Notes: generated by a model from the letters alone, not told the origin. A DNA stretch of 64,000 nt from Flammeovirgaceae bacterium SG7u.111 (GCA_034044135.1 CP139021.1:1503635-1567634), one strand, 5' to 3'; shown: positions 35,801 to 46,391, numbered from the stretch's first letter. Translations and numbers: made by a program.

Positions 35801-38224
35801 TTAATAAATAGCAGGGAATTTACTTGGATCAAGTTCATGCATAAGTGCATATACAGCATCAAATATATCTTCTACACTTGGCTTAGAGAAGTAATCGCCA
35901 TCGCTAGAGTAGGCTGGGCGGTGATCTTTTGCCGAGATACAAACAGGTTGGGAATCGAGCCATTGATAAGCTTTTTGCTCATGCAATACCTTTTGCATCA
36001 TATAACCCGTTCCTCCTCCCGAAACATCTTCATCGGCGAAAATGACCCTATTAGTCTTCTTAACTGATTCAAGTATGTTATGGTGAATATCGAAAGGCAA
36101 TAAAGATTGGACATCAACCACTTCGCAATTAATACCAAGCTCGGCTAACTGAGCAGCTGCATCCATTACTATGCGGCACATAGAGCCATAGGTTACAATG
36201 GTAACATCTGATCCTTCCTTTATAACCTCAGGAACACCGAGAGGAACGGTAAACTCACTGATATTGGCAGGAAGTCTTTCTTTGAGACGGTAGCCGTTGA
36301 GGCATTCTATGATAAGTGCTGGGTCTTCTGCTTGGAGCAAGGTGTTGTAAAAACCAGCTGCTTGGGTCATGTTTCTGGGTACAAGCAGGTAAAGTCCTCT
36401 AAGGCAGTGGAGCAAAGTGCCTATGGGTGAGCCTGAATGCCAGATTCCTTCTAACCTATGCCCCCTAGTTCGGATGATAAGCGGTGCTGTTTGCCCCCCC
36501 TTGGTGCGGTATTGCAAGCAGGCTAGGTCGTCGGTCAGCGTAGCTATTGCATAAAAAATATAATCCAAATACTGGATTTCGGCAATTGGACGAAGACCTC
36601 TTAAGGCCGCACCTATGCCTTGCCCAATAATGGTGGTTTCTCTTATGCCCGTATCCATCACTCTTAGTTCTCCATACTTTTCTTGAAGCCCTGCAAAGCC
36701 TTGGTTTACATCGCCAATTTTACCGAGGTCTTCTCCAAAAGCAAGTACACGAGGGTCACGCTGCAACATGGCATCGAAACAGGCTTGCATCACTTCTCTT
36801 CCATCAACAGTAGGGCTGTCAGCCTCGTTGTAGACAGGTTTTATTTCTGGTACTTTGAGCGCCGAACTTTCATACTCGTTATATAGGAAAGAGCTAAATC
36901 TATCGTAGTTGGTTTCTTTTGATTTTTCCAGCCAATCGAGTAGTTTTTCCTTTACAGTTTTTGGTTCATTTCTCAGAACCCTCAGCGCTTTTTTTACAGC
37001 CCGCACATTATCAAGCCTAATTGGGTTGAGGGATTTTTCTAACTCTTTTTTAATCTCAGCAACTACATGGATATGGGCAGATTTGCTGGCTTTAGCTGCA
37101 TCGGAAAGGAGCTGGAGGGTTTCAGTCTTTTCCTTTTTTAGGGAATTTAGGTATGCGTTCCAAGCGCTTTTTCTAGCTGCTTTTGCTTTAATTGCGGCGG
37201 CTTTTTCCAGCTCGTCGAGTTCTTCTGGTGTGGCTATTTCATTTTTGAGGATCCATTCCCTCATTTTCAAATTACAATCGTACTCTTTTTCCCAATCCAG
37301 CCTTTCTTTTGACTTGTAGCGCTCATGGCTACCCGAAGTAGAGTGCCCTTGTGGTTGGGTCATTTCCACCACGTGAACCATTACGGGCACATGTTCTTCC
37401 CTAGCTATTTCAGTTGCTTTTTCGTAAGCATCGAGCAAGGCAGGGTAGTTCCAGCCTTTTACCTTTATAATCTCCATTCCTTTTCCCTGGTCATCTCGCT
37501 GGAAGCCTTTGAGTATTTCAGATATATCGCCTTTGGCCATCTGGTACTCATTGGGAACGGAAATGCCATAGTTATCATCCCAAATAGAAATAACCATAGG
37601 CACTTGCAATACGCTGGCCGCATTGATGGTTTCAAAAAACATACCTTCGGCAGTTGAGGCATTGCCAATTGTCCCAAAAGCAATCTCGTTACCATTTTTG
37701 GAGAATTGTTTCAAATGATGAAGCTCGGTATTTTGGCGAAAAAGTTTTGAGGCAAAAGCTAGGCCAAGTAACCTGGGCATTTGACCAGCAGTAGGAGAGA
37801 CGTCAGCAGAAGTATTTTTCTGATCGGTGAGGCTTTTCCACTTGCCGTTTTCATCTAAGCTTCTTGTGGCAAAATGGGCATTCATGCTCCTTCCGCCAGA
37901 AAATGGGTCGGCTTCTAAATCGGTATGGGCGTAGAGTTGGGCGAAGAATTGTTCTATGGTAGATTCACCGATGGCAAACATGAATGTTTGGTCGCGGTAG
38001 TACCCCGAGCGGAAGTCGCCGTTTTGGAAATAGCGGGCCATAGCAACTTGAGCCACCTCTTTTCCATCTCCAAAAATCCCAAATTTTGCCTTGCCCATAA
38101 AGACTTCTTTTCTGCCTACAAGGCTTGTTTGCCGACTTTCGCAAGCAATGCGGTAGTCGTTCAGAATGTCTTCTTTGGTAATTGAATGTGTTTGTTGGGT
38201 TATTGGTAATTCCTGCACAGCCAT
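35801..38224 (-). CDS. 2-oxoacid dehydrogenase E1 component, fused alpha and beta subunits
   Basis: 807 residues from the ATG at 38222-38224. Residues 1-430 are the thiamine-diphosphate alpha half: RSMNAHFATRS, a GTIGNASTAEGMFFETINAA segment at the usual GDG position and WDDNYGISV at the NN position. Residues 470-807 are the beta half: DGREVMQACFDAMLQRDPRV, FGEDLGKIGDVNQGFAGLQE, EIQYLDYIFYA, TRGHRLEGIWHSGSPIGTLL and DVQSLLPFD. It decarboxylates a 2-oxoacid and passes the acyl group to E2, as in branched-chain or pyruvate-type complexes; no E2 or E3 gene is adjacent. The alpha half departs from the strict GDG...NN motif (see findings). Confidence 0.88.
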   Translation of the reverse strand: MAVQELPITQQTHSITKEDILNDYRIACESRQTSLVGRKEVFMGKAKFGIFGDGKEVAQVAMARYFQNGDFRSGYYRDQTFMFAIGESTIEQFFAQLYAHTDLEADPFSGGRSMNAHFATRSLDENGKWKSLTDQKNTSADVSPTAGQMPRLLGLAFASKLFRQNTELHHLKQFSKNGNEIAFGTIGNASTAEGMFFETINAASVLQVPMVISIWDDNYGISVPNEYQMAKGDISEILKGFQRDDQGKGMEIIKVKGWNYPALLDAYEKATEIAREEHVPVMVHVVEMTQPQGHSTSGSHERYKSKERLDWEKEYDCNLKMREWILKNEIATPEELDELEKAAAIKAKAARKSAWNAYLNSLKKEKTETLQLLSDAAKASKSAHIHVVAEIKKELEKSLNPIRLDNVRAVKKALRVLRNEPKTVKEKLLDWLEKSKETNYDRFSSFLYNEYESSALKVPEIKPVYNEADSPTVDGREVMQACFDAMLQRDPRVLAFGEDLGKIGDVNQGFAGLQEKYGELRVMDTGIRETTIIGQGIGAALRGLRPIAEIQYLDYIFYAIATLTDDLACLQYRTKGGQTAPLIIRTRGHRLEGIWHSGSPIGTLLHCLRGLYLLVPRNMTQAAGFYNTLLQAEDPALIIECLNGYRLKERLPANISEFTVPLGVPEVIKEGSDVTIVTYGSMCRIVMDAAAQLAELGINCEVVDVQSLLPFDIHHNILESVKKTNRVIFADEDVSGGGTGYMMQKVLHEQKAYQWLDSQPVCISAKDHRPAYSSDGDYFSKPSVEDIFDAVYALMHELDPSKFPAIY

Positions 38225-38475
38225 CTTGTTAATATGTTTTCGTTGTTGAGTCCACGGCAAGCAAATTTAATAAAAAAGGAGGATTTGGCAGCGGATTTCC
38301 TAACAAGGTATTTAATGGGGCAGTCTGCCTTGTGGGATAAGTTCTCTCCTTTTGTCCTTTGCGGTGTTGTCCAGTTGGTACTGGGAATGGTGTTGAACTA
38401 TACCATTATATTAACCATATTTTGCTGAGAAGGGTTTGGGTGTGTGGGGAATTCTTAGGTAAAAGTGTATGGATT

Positions 38476-39714
38476 TTACGCTAGTTTATGTTGAGATGGG
38501 CTTTCACTATCTTTGGTATTATTTCTTGATTTTGGGTGGTATGAGATAGGGAACTCCTCTTTTGGGAATTTTCGTCCATTGAGAAATTGCCCAATAAAAG
38601 TACTACGTACAAAGCAGTGGTAACTCACCAAAGTAGAAAGTGCAGTTACGCTTACCACAATAATAAATTTTAGTACTGCTCCAATTTGGACATGTAAAAG
38701 GCTAAGGCTTAAGAGCGCGACAATAGGGTAGTGAATAAGGTAAATCCAATATGAAGCATCGGAAAAGTAACGCCCTGCCTTGCTGGGAGAAGATAAGTAG
38801 CGTTGGAACAGTCCGAGTATTCCCCAGAGCATATTCCAAGTAGCGATGGCGGCTGTAAGTTCTTGTACCAGAATGTAAGGGAAAGAGTTAGAGTCATGAT
38901 AGGAAACAGCCAAGAAAATGAAAAAGGAAGTGGTACCAACAGCAACCTTATCCCAAGGAAAGCTAGTGAGTTGGTAAAGGGTCTTTTGGTTTTTATAAAG
39001 AACCCAGCCGAGCAAGAAGGTAGTGAAATAGTAGCTTGATGTTTTGAACGCCAAAGGAGCATCAACCAAAGCCCAAAAAATGTTGAGCCCCGTAGTTATG
39101 GCTATGGGAATTGCCATATGACCAGTAGTGTTTTCCGAAAAGAATAAAAATAGGTTGTTTAACTTCAACTGGGTTGAAGATGAGAAGAGCTTGCAATAAA
39201 TGAGGTTGAGTGAAATAGCGGCTATGTAAAAGGCAATGAGGTAATACAAAAACCAAAGGTGGTATACCCTAGGTGGCCAGAGTAAGCTAAGCACCGACTC
39301 AGTGTCATTTGCTCCACTCGATTGTGGGTTTATAATGAGATGGAAAGAAATTCTTAAAATAGGGTAAGTGAGAGGTAAGAACACTGTGAAAGGTAAGGCT
39401 ATACGGTTGAGCCTGTTCTTGACCATAAAAGAAAACCCTTTCCTTTTGAAGAGAAGCGCTCCAAAAAAGCCTGAAATAAGAAAGAAAAGTGGCATTCTGA
39501 ACAAGGTTATCAATGATTTGATTATATCGAATAAGAAGAGGCTTTCTGGATCGTGCAAACCTTGAAACCCTTTCACAGGAGTGATCATATAAAAAGTAGC
39601 CGCATGAAGCACAATGCCCAGTTGCATCATTATAGCCCTAAGCGTATCAAGTTCATGGAATCTTTTCTGAGTAGAAGGCTCAAGGTTATTATTATTTTCT
39701 ATAGTAGATTCCAT
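38476..39714 (-). CDS. Acyltransferase 3 family membrane protein (MdoC/OpgC-like layout)
   Basis: 412 residues with about ten membrane spans. FHELDTLRAIMMQLGIVLHA (about 19-38) matches the family's first span, with its histidine. MPLFFLISGFFGALLFKRKG follows and the protein ends in a polar tail. It resembles acyltransferases that modify envelope glycans, such as the succinyltransferase OpgC, and the family member at the left edge of the window (1-550). No glucan-synthesis genes are adjacent. Confidence 0.8.
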   Translation of the reverse strand: MESTIENNNNLEPSTQKRFHELDTLRAIMMQLGIVLHAATFYMITPVKGFQGLHDPESLFLFDIIKSLITLFRMPLFFLISGFFGALLFKRKGFSFMVKNRLNRIALPFTVFLPLTYPILRISFHLIINPQSSGANDTESVLSLLWPPRVYHLWFLYYLIAFYIAAISLNLIYCKLFSSSTQLKLNNLFLFFSENTTGHMAIPIAITTGLNIFWALVDAPLAFKTSSYYFTTFLLGWVLYKNQKTLYQLTSFPWDKVAVGTTSFFIFLAVSYHDSNSFPYILVQELTAAIATWNMLWGILGLFQRYLSSPSKAGRYFSDASYWIYLIHYPIVALLSLSLLHVQIGAVLKFIIVVSVTALSTLVSYHCFVRSTFIGQFLNGRKFPKEEFPISYHPKSRNNTKDSESPSQHKLA

Positions 39715-40035
39715 CTTTATAAGGATGTTCTGAGTTTCATATGAGATGACTGATGGTTATCAAAAAAATTTCTTGTGCATCAAGTTAAAAAAGTAAATGA
39801 CAGGTATGTCACTGGAGTGTGTATGGTAAATCTAAAACAGGGCTTTTCGAACTGCTAACTGTTAAATTTAATAAATGTGAAAGGGCGGGTTATTTATTCA
39901 TTTGCCACCTATTTCTACGGGAAAAATATCAATGTATAAGTGGAATAGAGCTATCATATCGTTTTGTGTTTAATTAACACGTGTTTTTGTTAAACAAAAT
40001 AATTAAATGTTGAGTTACACTCAAAAAAAAACTCA
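39715..40035. other. Intergenic region between divergent genes
   Basis: 321 bp of AT-rich DNA between the acyltransferase (minus) and the DUF2141 gene (plus), presumably holding both promoters. I see no hairpin or repeat that stands out. Confidence 0.45.
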
Positions 40036-40464
40036 ATGAAAACTCTTATTACAGTAATTCTCACAGTATGGGTAGCATTGCCCACTTTTGCCCAAGACAA
40101 TCCTCAAATTATCAAAGTAGAGGTATTTGGTGTAGAAAAATCCAATGAGCTCATTTTCATGGCTTTATATGATAGGGATGAGGCTTTTTTGGAAGTTCCG
40201 TTACAAACCATGATAGCTAAAGTAGGAGAGGAAGGCAAAGCCGTGTGGGAGTTGGTGCTTCCTAAGGGTATGTATGCAATCAGTATTTTCCATGATAAGA
40301 ATAATAATGGAATGCTTGATAAAAACATGCTTGGTATTCCCAAAGAAAAATTCGGTTTTTCTAAAAACCCTCCTTTAGTTTTTGGTCCTCCAAGTTTTAA
40401 CGATTCTGCTTTCAATGTCCAAAATGGATTAGATACCGTGCAAATTAACCTAAGAGGTTTGTAG
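40036..40464 (+). CDS. Secreted DUF2141 protein
   Basis: 142 residues with a signal peptide ending LPTFAQ (about residue 19). The DUF2141 pattern is plain: YDRDEAFLE, LPKGMYAISIFHDKNNNGML (about 83-102, a calcium-binding-like D-x-N-x-N-G stretch) and GIPKEKFGFSKNP. Function unknown; common in Bacteroidota next to outer-membrane genes. Confidence 0.88.
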   Translation: MKTLITVILTVWVALPTFAQDNPQIIKVEVFGVEKSNELIFMALYDRDEAFLEVPLQTMIAKVGEEGKAVWELVLPKGMYAISIFHDKNNNGMLDKNMLGIPKEKFGFSKNPPLVFGPPSFNDSAFNVQNGLDTVQINLRGL

Positions 40465-41221
40465 GCTGAGGTAGAATTGTATGGAATAGTAAAGTAGCCA
40501 CTACAATGTTGATATTTTAATTGACCAGAATTGATCTCTGATCAACTATTTCTCTTTTTTTACTGAAAAGGCACATCATTTATTTTTTATTTTTTGTTTA
40601 GTTTTTAATGCGAATATGGACTTAGGAGAATTTTTTTTCAACAAACTTCTTCTCCGTATTTATACTTACAAATTGATTAGTATATTTTTTATAGTAGACA
40701 TGAAATGTTATATTGGGTACACTAATGTCACTAAATAGTGATATTCATAAAAACTCAATATATTTTTGATTTTTATGCATAGAATTGTATTTTATTGGCT
40801 TATTTCTACAATCAATTGCATAATATCAAGTGCTTTTTTTTAAAAAAAATAATCGATGTTTGCTTATCTCATCTAATATCTTCATATTTGGGCAATCTTA
40901 TTACCTAGTAATTAATACTTACTACCTACTTTAACACCATTAATAGTTATACTACCTTTTAATAATTATGAATTGAGTGATTTTTTGCCAAGCAATCCAA
41001 TTATTATCTGATTTAACTAACTAAAATCACCCACTCTCACCTATCAAATCCTAGTGTTCGCATAAGCGAAAATAAGACTGACTAAAAGATATAATCAAGA
41101 CCACGATTTAGTATTACTAATTAACTATAAAGAAATTTTCTTATCTGAGAGGGTAAGGGGATAAGGGGTTTTTACGACTCTTAACAACGTAAATCAATTA
41201 TTTAAACTACAACAGTCACTT
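40465..41221. other. Long AT-rich leader region upstream of the SusC gene
   Basis: 757 bp without a convincing gene on either strand, unusually AT-rich with homopolymer runs (about 40600-40870). It probably includes a long 5' untranslated leader for the SusCD operon; no riboswitch class I can name is visible. Confidence 0.5.
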
Positions 41222-44200
41222 ATGATGATCAAACGATTACTATTGTTGATGACACTTAGTGTCATTTGGCTGAGCGCTTCTGCACAAGAAAAGACCATTT
41301 CCGGAACGGTCATAGCAGAAACCGATCAATCTCCACTCCCGGGTGTTAACGTTTTAGTAAAGGGTACTTCAATTGGTACTATCACCGACATTGATGGTAA
41401 GTTTACCCTTGCAGTTCCTGGTACAGCATCTACGCTGGTTTTCTCTTATATTGGTTTTGAATCTCAAGAGGTTGAGTTGGGCTCTACTACATCTTTCAGC
41501 ATTTCTTTGAAGGATGATGCTAAAGAGCTTACTGAAGTTGTTGTTACAGCTCTTGGTATTGAGAGAGACGAACGTTCTTTGGGTTACGCTGTTACAGAGG
41601 TAGGTGGCGAAGATTTGTCAACTGCTCGTGAATCGAACATTGTAAACTCTCTTTCTGGTAGAGTTGCTGGTGTTCAAGTAACAGGAACTCCTACTTTTGG
41701 TGGTTCTGCTAATATCAGGATCAGGGGTGTAAATTCTGTTACTCAAGGTAACGGTCCTCTTTTTGTTATCGATGGTACGCCAATCGACAACTCAAACAGA
41801 AACAGCTCAAGTACCCAAAGTGGTGCTGGTGGCTACGACTATGGTAACGCTGCGTCAGATATCAACCCAGATGACATCGAATCTATGTCTGTATTAAAGG
41901 GTGCGAGTGCAGCTGCTCTTTACGGTTCTCGTGCTGCTAATGGTGTGATTCTGATCACTACTAAAAGTGGTAAAAGTAGAAAAGGTATTGGAGTAAGTTT
42001 TAACGGAGGTGTTACTTTCAATCAAGTGTACAACTTGCCTGATTACCAAAATGAATATGGTGGAGGTTACAAGCAAGAATTTGACCTTTACGAAGGTGAG
42101 CCAGTAGTTAACTATGCGGCTGATGAAAGCTGGGGACCAAGAATGGATGGTCAAATGGTTCGCCAGTGGTATAGCTGGTATGAAGATGATCCTAACTATG
42201 GAAAACAAACTCCATTTGTAGCGCATCCTGATAACATTAAAGATTTCTACGAAACTGGCGTTACTCAAAACTACAACATCTCACTAGATGGAGGTAATGA
42301 AAAGAGTTCGTTCCGTATGTCTTATACTTACTTGGATCAAACAGGTACTATTCCAAACTCTTCTCAGAAAAGAAACAATGTTACATTTAGGGGAGATACT
42401 AAATTGACAGATAAATTGTCAGCAGGTATTTCTGCTACTTATGTACGTACCGATACATATGGTCGCCCAAGTACTGGTTATGGTGCTGGTGCTGGTAATG
42501 TAGTTACTAGCTTCAACCAATGGTTCCAACGTCAGATAGATATGGATCAACTTAAGAACTACAAAACTGCTGATGGTATTGACCGTACTTGGAACATCAA
42601 GTCTCCAACTGATTTGGATCCATTGTATTGGGAAAACCCTTATTGGGTATTGAATGAAAGTCCACAGCAAGATTACAGGGAAAGAGTATACGGTAATGCA
42701 TATCTTGGATATGAAATCATCCCTAATCTTACTGTAAAAGGTATCTTCCGTACTGATTTCTACACTGACCGTAGAGAGGAAAGGGTTGCTCCAAATTCTA
42801 TCCCATTGGAAATGTACTCTGAAAGTGTACGTAACGTAACAGAGAACAATTTTGAATTTTTGGCTCAGTATAGCAAAGATATCACTCCTGACTTCTCTCT
42901 TTCAGCTATGTTTGGTGCAAACCATAGAAATCAGATCTACTATAATAACTCAGCTAATACAGAAGGTGGGTTGAGTGTTCCAGGTTTCTATAACATAGAA
43001 GCTTCTATAGATAGACCATCTATCACTGACTACAGAAGTGAAAAAGTGGTTAACAGTATCTATGGTAGTGCAAACTTTGGATGGAGAGACCTTGTGTATG
43101 TAGATTTTACAGCTAGAAATGACTGGTCATCTACACTGCCTATCGATAAAAACTCTTATTTCTACCCATCTGTTAGTACTAGTTTCGTATTCTCAGAGCT
43201 TTTGCCATCTAACAATATTTTATCTTTCGGTAAAGCAAGAGTTTCATGGGCTAGGGTAGGTAATGATACAGATGCATATAACCTGTACAACGTTTATGGA
43301 ACAGGTAATAACTACGGTAGTAATCCTGCTTTCTACTTACCAAACACGTTGAACAACGATCAATTGAAACCTGAGCAGACTGACTCATGGGAAGCTGGCT
43401 TGGACTTGCGCTTCTTTAACTCTAGGGTTAATCTTGATGCGACTTATTATAGCTCAGTATCGACTGATCAAATTCTCCAACTTGATGTGTCTAACACAAG
43501 TGGATACGGTGCTGCATGGGTTAATGCTGGTGAAATGACCAACAAAGGTGTGGAATTGATGTTGAACGTAGTGCCAATAGAAACTGCTAGTGGTTTCAGA
43601 TGGGATGTTACATTCAACTATGCTAAAAACGTCAACCAAGTAGTTGAATTGGTAAAAGATCCTGAAACTGGTGAGGATATCTTGACAAACTACGTGATTG
43701 GCTCTTGGGGACCTTCAATCAATGCAACTGTAGGCGAGAGCTATGGTGTATGGAAGGCTGAGGACTTTGTATACCACGAAAATGGTATGCCAATAGTTGA
43801 TGATGAAGGGTACTTTGAGTACGAGCCGAACCAACAATTTGATAGCTACTTGCCCGATTGGAGAGGTGGTATGTTGAATAGCTTCAGCTACAAAGGAATT
43901 CAATTAAGTGCATTGATAGATATGCAAAAAGGTGGAACCGTATATTCTGTATCTAACCGTTATGGGGATTACTCTGGAATGTTCACTTCTACTGTAGGAA
44001 ACAATGATAAAGGAAACCCACAAAGGGATCCAGTTGATGAAGGTGGTGGAGTTCGTGCAAATGGTGTATTTGCAGATGGTACTCCTAACACTGAGTATTT
44101 ATCGGCTCAGGCATACTGGAAATGGAACAGGAATATTAGAGGTGGTAACTATATCTATGATGCTAGTTTTGTGAAATTGAGAGAAATCAAAATAGGTTAC

Positions 44201-44404
44201 TCTTTGCCTAGCTCTTTGACTAGCAAAACTCCATTTAAAGGTGTGACCGTATCTTTTGTAGGAAGAAACTTGGCTATCTTAAGCAAGAATGCTCCTAACA
44301 TCGATCCAGAGTCTGCATATGGTTCAGGTAACATCCAAGGATTTGAGAATGGGCAACACCCAACTTCTCGTTCTATGGGCTTTAACTTGAACTTCAAGCT
44401 TTAA
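41222..44404 (+). CDS. SusC/RagA family TonB-dependent outer-membrane transporter
   Basis: 1060 residues. Signal peptide to about 21 (ASAQE). A carboxypeptidase-D-regulatory-like domain (ISGTVIAETDQSPLPGVNVL, about 26-108) is followed by the TonB-box/plug junction TEVVVTALGI, the plug (about 110-250, with VLKGASAAALYGSRAANGVI) and a long beta barrel ending MGFNLNFKL. It imports oligosaccharides or peptides together with the SusD partner 91 nt downstream. There is no neighbouring glycosidase, so the ligand is unknown. Confidence 0.95.
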   Translation: MMIKRLLLLMTLSVIWLSASAQEKTISGTVIAETDQSPLPGVNVLVKGTSIGTITDIDGKFTLAVPGTASTLVFSYIGFESQEVELGSTTSFSISLKDDAKELTEVVVTALGIERDERSLGYAVTEVGGEDLSTARESNIVNSLSGRVAGVQVTGTPTFGGSANIRIRGVNSVTQGNGPLFVIDGTPIDNSNRNSSSTQSGAGGYDYGNAASDINPDDIESMSVLKGASAAALYGSRAANGVILITTKSGKSRKGIGVSFNGGVTFNQVYNLPDYQNEYGGGYKQEFDLYEGEPVVNYAADESWGPRMDGQMVRQWYSWYEDDPNYGKQTPFVAHPDNIKDFYETGVTQNYNISLDGGNEKSSFRMSYTYLDQTGTIPNSSQKRNNVTFRGDTKLTDKLSAGISATYVRTDTYGRPSTGYGAGAGNVVTSFNQWFQRQIDMDQLKNYKTADGIDRTWNIKSPTDLDPLYWENPYWVLNESPQQDYRERVYGNAYLGYEIIPNLTVKGIFRTDFYTDRREERVAPNSIPLEMYSESVRNVTENNFEFLAQYSKDITPDFSLSAMFGANHRNQIYYNNSANTEGGLSVPGFYNIEASIDRPSITDYRSEKVVNSIYGSANFGWRDLVYVDFTARNDWSSTLPIDKNSYFYPSVSTSFVFSELLPSNNILSFGKARVSWARVGNDTDAYNLYNVYGTGNNYGSNPAFYLPNTLNNDQLKPEQTDSWEAGLDLRFFNSRVNLDATYYSSVSTDQILQLDVSNTSGYGAAWVNAGEMTNKGVELMLNVVPIETASGFRWDVTFNYAKNVNQVVELVKDPETGEDILTNYVIGSWGPSINATVGESYGVWKAEDFVYHENGMPIVDDEGYFEYEPNQQFDSYLPDWRGGMLNSFSYKGIQLSALIDMQKGGTVYSVSNRYGDYSGMFTSTVGNNDKGNPQRDPVDEGGGVRANGVFADGTPNTEYLSAQAYWKWNRNIRGGNYIYDASFVKLREIKIGYSLPSSLTSKTPFKGVTVSFVGRNLAILSKNAPNIDPESAYGSGNIQGFENGQHPTSRSMGFNLNFKL

Positions 44405-44495
44405 GATAACAAGGACTTATGGTAGCTAGGATTTTCCTAGTTACCATGCCCTAATCTTTCAAACATCTTTTTTTGAAATTTTAAAAGTGTATATA

Positions 44496-45926
44496 ATGAG
44501 AAAAAATATATTAAAACCCATTCTCTCAGCTTTACTAATAGTATCTGTCCTAGGGGCTTGTACTAGCGAGTTTGAGGAGATGAATATTGATCCAAACAGT
44601 GCGTCTTCAGTACCTACAGCTTACTTAATGACACAAGCTCAGAGGTCTGCAATAGATGAAATTGATGGTAGCTTGAGTCCATTTATGGCTGCACTTTATT
44701 GCCAGCACTGGTCACAAACGCAGTACACAAGTACTAGTCGTTATGAAACGGAAATTAGAAGCTTCAATTCTTTCTACTATAGCTCTCTAGCTGATTTTGA
44801 AGAGATCATCCGTTTGAATACTGATGAAGCAACAAAATTAGAAATGCAATCATCTGGACCAAACCACAACCAAATTGCTGTGGCAAGGATCATGAAAGCA
44901 TATGAGTTCCAAAATATCACCGATACTTGGGGTGATGTTCCTTATTCTGAGGCATTGCAAGGTCGTGGCGATTTTACTCCAGCTTATGATACTCAAAAGG
45001 ATATCTATACAGACCTAGTGAAAGAAGTGAAAGAAGCGGTAGCTCAAATTGAAGTAGGTGAACCAATAGCAGGCGATATCATCTTTGAAGGTGATATGGC
45101 TATGTGGAAGAAGTTTGGAAATGCCTTGTTGATGAGAATGGGTCTTAGAATGTCTGAAGTAGATGCAGCAGCAGCAAAAGCTGCTATTGAAGCTGGTATG
45201 GCAGGAGCTATTTCTAGTAACGATGACAATGCTTTATTCCCATACTTGGCAGATGCTAATAACTGGAACCCTATCTACGATCACTTCGTTGAGCGTACTG
45301 ACTATGCTATCAGTGACATAATGGTGGATGTGATGAAAGGGTTAAGTGATCCTAGGTTGGATGTGTATGCAGACCCAAATGATGCTGGAGAAATCGTTGG
45401 TATGCCATATGGTGTAAGTGATGATATTGCAGGTTCTATTACAAACGCATCAATTTCATTCCCTGGTGCAGCTGTGCGTGGCGCTGAGTCTAAAGGCTTG
45501 ATCATGACATATGCTGAAGTATTGTTCATCAAAGCTGAGGCTGCTGCAAGAGGTATGATAGCTGGAGATCCTAAGGCCCTATATGAAGAAGCAATTGCTG
45601 CTTCTTTCGACCAATGGGGTGTAGACATGCCTGCAGGTTACCTTACTCAAGCGGATGTTGCTTATGATGCAGCTAACCCTGTTGAGTCTATAATCAACCA
45701 AAAGTGGATTGCTTTGTATATGCAAGGTATGGAAGGATGGTCTGATTTCAGAAGAACTGGCTACCCTGAATTATCTCCTGCTCCTGCTGCTGCTGCTGGC
45801 AGATCTATTCCTAACAGAAGAGCTTATACTAACGACGAGTATAGCTTGAACGAAGAGAATGTAGTAGCAGCTGTTGCAAGACAAGGTGCTGACGATATGG
45901 CTACCAAAATGTGGTGGCAAAAATAA
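44496..45926 (+). CDS. SusD/RagB family substrate-binding lipoprotein (SusD-like_2 type)
   Basis: 476 residues from the ATG at 44496; a GTG three codons upstream (44487) is unlikely. Lipobox SVLGAC gives a lipidated cysteine at residue 22. The start FEEMNIDPNSASSVPTAYLM and AYEFQNITDTWGDVPYSEAL are typical of the SusD-like_2 subgroup, as is the late MQGMEGWSDFRRTGYPEL. It caps the SusC barrel at the cell surface. The two genes form an operon ended by hairpins. Confidence 0.95.
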   Translation: MRKNILKPILSALLIVSVLGACTSEFEEMNIDPNSASSVPTAYLMTQAQRSAIDEIDGSLSPFMAALYCQHWSQTQYTSTSRYETEIRSFNSFYYSSLADFEEIIRLNTDEATKLEMQSSGPNHNQIAVARIMKAYEFQNITDTWGDVPYSEALQGRGDFTPAYDTQKDIYTDLVKEVKEAVAQIEVGEPIAGDIIFEGDMAMWKKFGNALLMRMGLRMSEVDAAAAKAAIEAGMAGAISSNDDNALFPYLADANNWNPIYDHFVERTDYAISDIMVDVMKGLSDPRLDVYADPNDAGEIVGMPYGVSDDIAGSITNASISFPGAAVRGAESKGLIMTYAEVLFIKAEAAARGMIAGDPKALYEEAIAASFDQWGVDMPAGYLTQADVAYDAANPVESIINQKWIALYMQGMEGWSDFRRTGYPELSPAPAAAAGRSIPNRRAYTNDEYSLNEENVVAAVARQGADDMATKMWWQK

Positions 45927-45957
45927 ACTAATCATTCTTGATTAGTTAAAAAATTAT

Positions 45958-45988
45958 ACTCAGAGCTCATAATCTCTTAGCTCTGAGT
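45958..45988 (+). terminator. Hairpin after SusD gene
   Basis: ACTCAGAGCT (45958-45967) and AGCTCTGAGT (45979-45988) are a perfect 10-bp stem, 31 nt after the SusD stop. There is no strong T run, so it may serve as an RNA-stabilising hairpin before the true terminator at 46021. Confidence 0.6.
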
Positions 45989-46020
45989 TGCATTACAATA
46001 ATTGTAATCTGTTTCAGTGG

Positions 46021-46057
46021 AATCCCCTGCAATATTTTATTGTAGGGGATTTTTTTT
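46021..46057 (+). terminator. Intrinsic terminator of the SusCD operon
   Basis: AATCCCCTGCAA (46021-46032) pairs with TTGTAGGGGATT (46040-46051; one mismatched pair) followed by T to 46057. This is the strongest terminator after SusD. The rest of 45927-46426 (to the next gene) shows one more hairpin (46356-46391) and no recognisable gene. Confidence 0.9.
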
Positions 46058-46355
46058 GTTACATGATATATGAGAGGAGAGTAGGAAAATTATGCTTTTT
46101 TAAGGAGTAGGATAAAAATAATCAGTGATAAACGTTCTTAAGTAGTGGATGAAAAAAGCTTTGTTAAGCTGGATTCTTCGGAGAAATAAGGGGGGCTGAA
46201 GTCTTGAACATGAGCACGGCTGTGCTGTTAAAGCAACATAGGAGCATGCGTAGCAGCAGAGACGCCATTTGGACAGGTGGGGAAGGTGTCTAGGTATCTT
46301 ACAGGATAAGAACAAAAAAAGTATCCATGTTAAAGATTTACTAAAAAGGTAAGAA

Positions 46356-46391
46356 ACAAAAAAGGTCTGAAGAAAAACTCCTCCAGACCTA
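46356..46391 (-). terminator. Intrinsic terminator of the 46427-47050 gene
   Basis: Minus-strand AGGTCTG (complement of 46384-46390) pairs with CAGACCT (complement of 46363-46369), then a T run. It follows the stop at 46427 by 36 nt. Confidence 0.75.
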
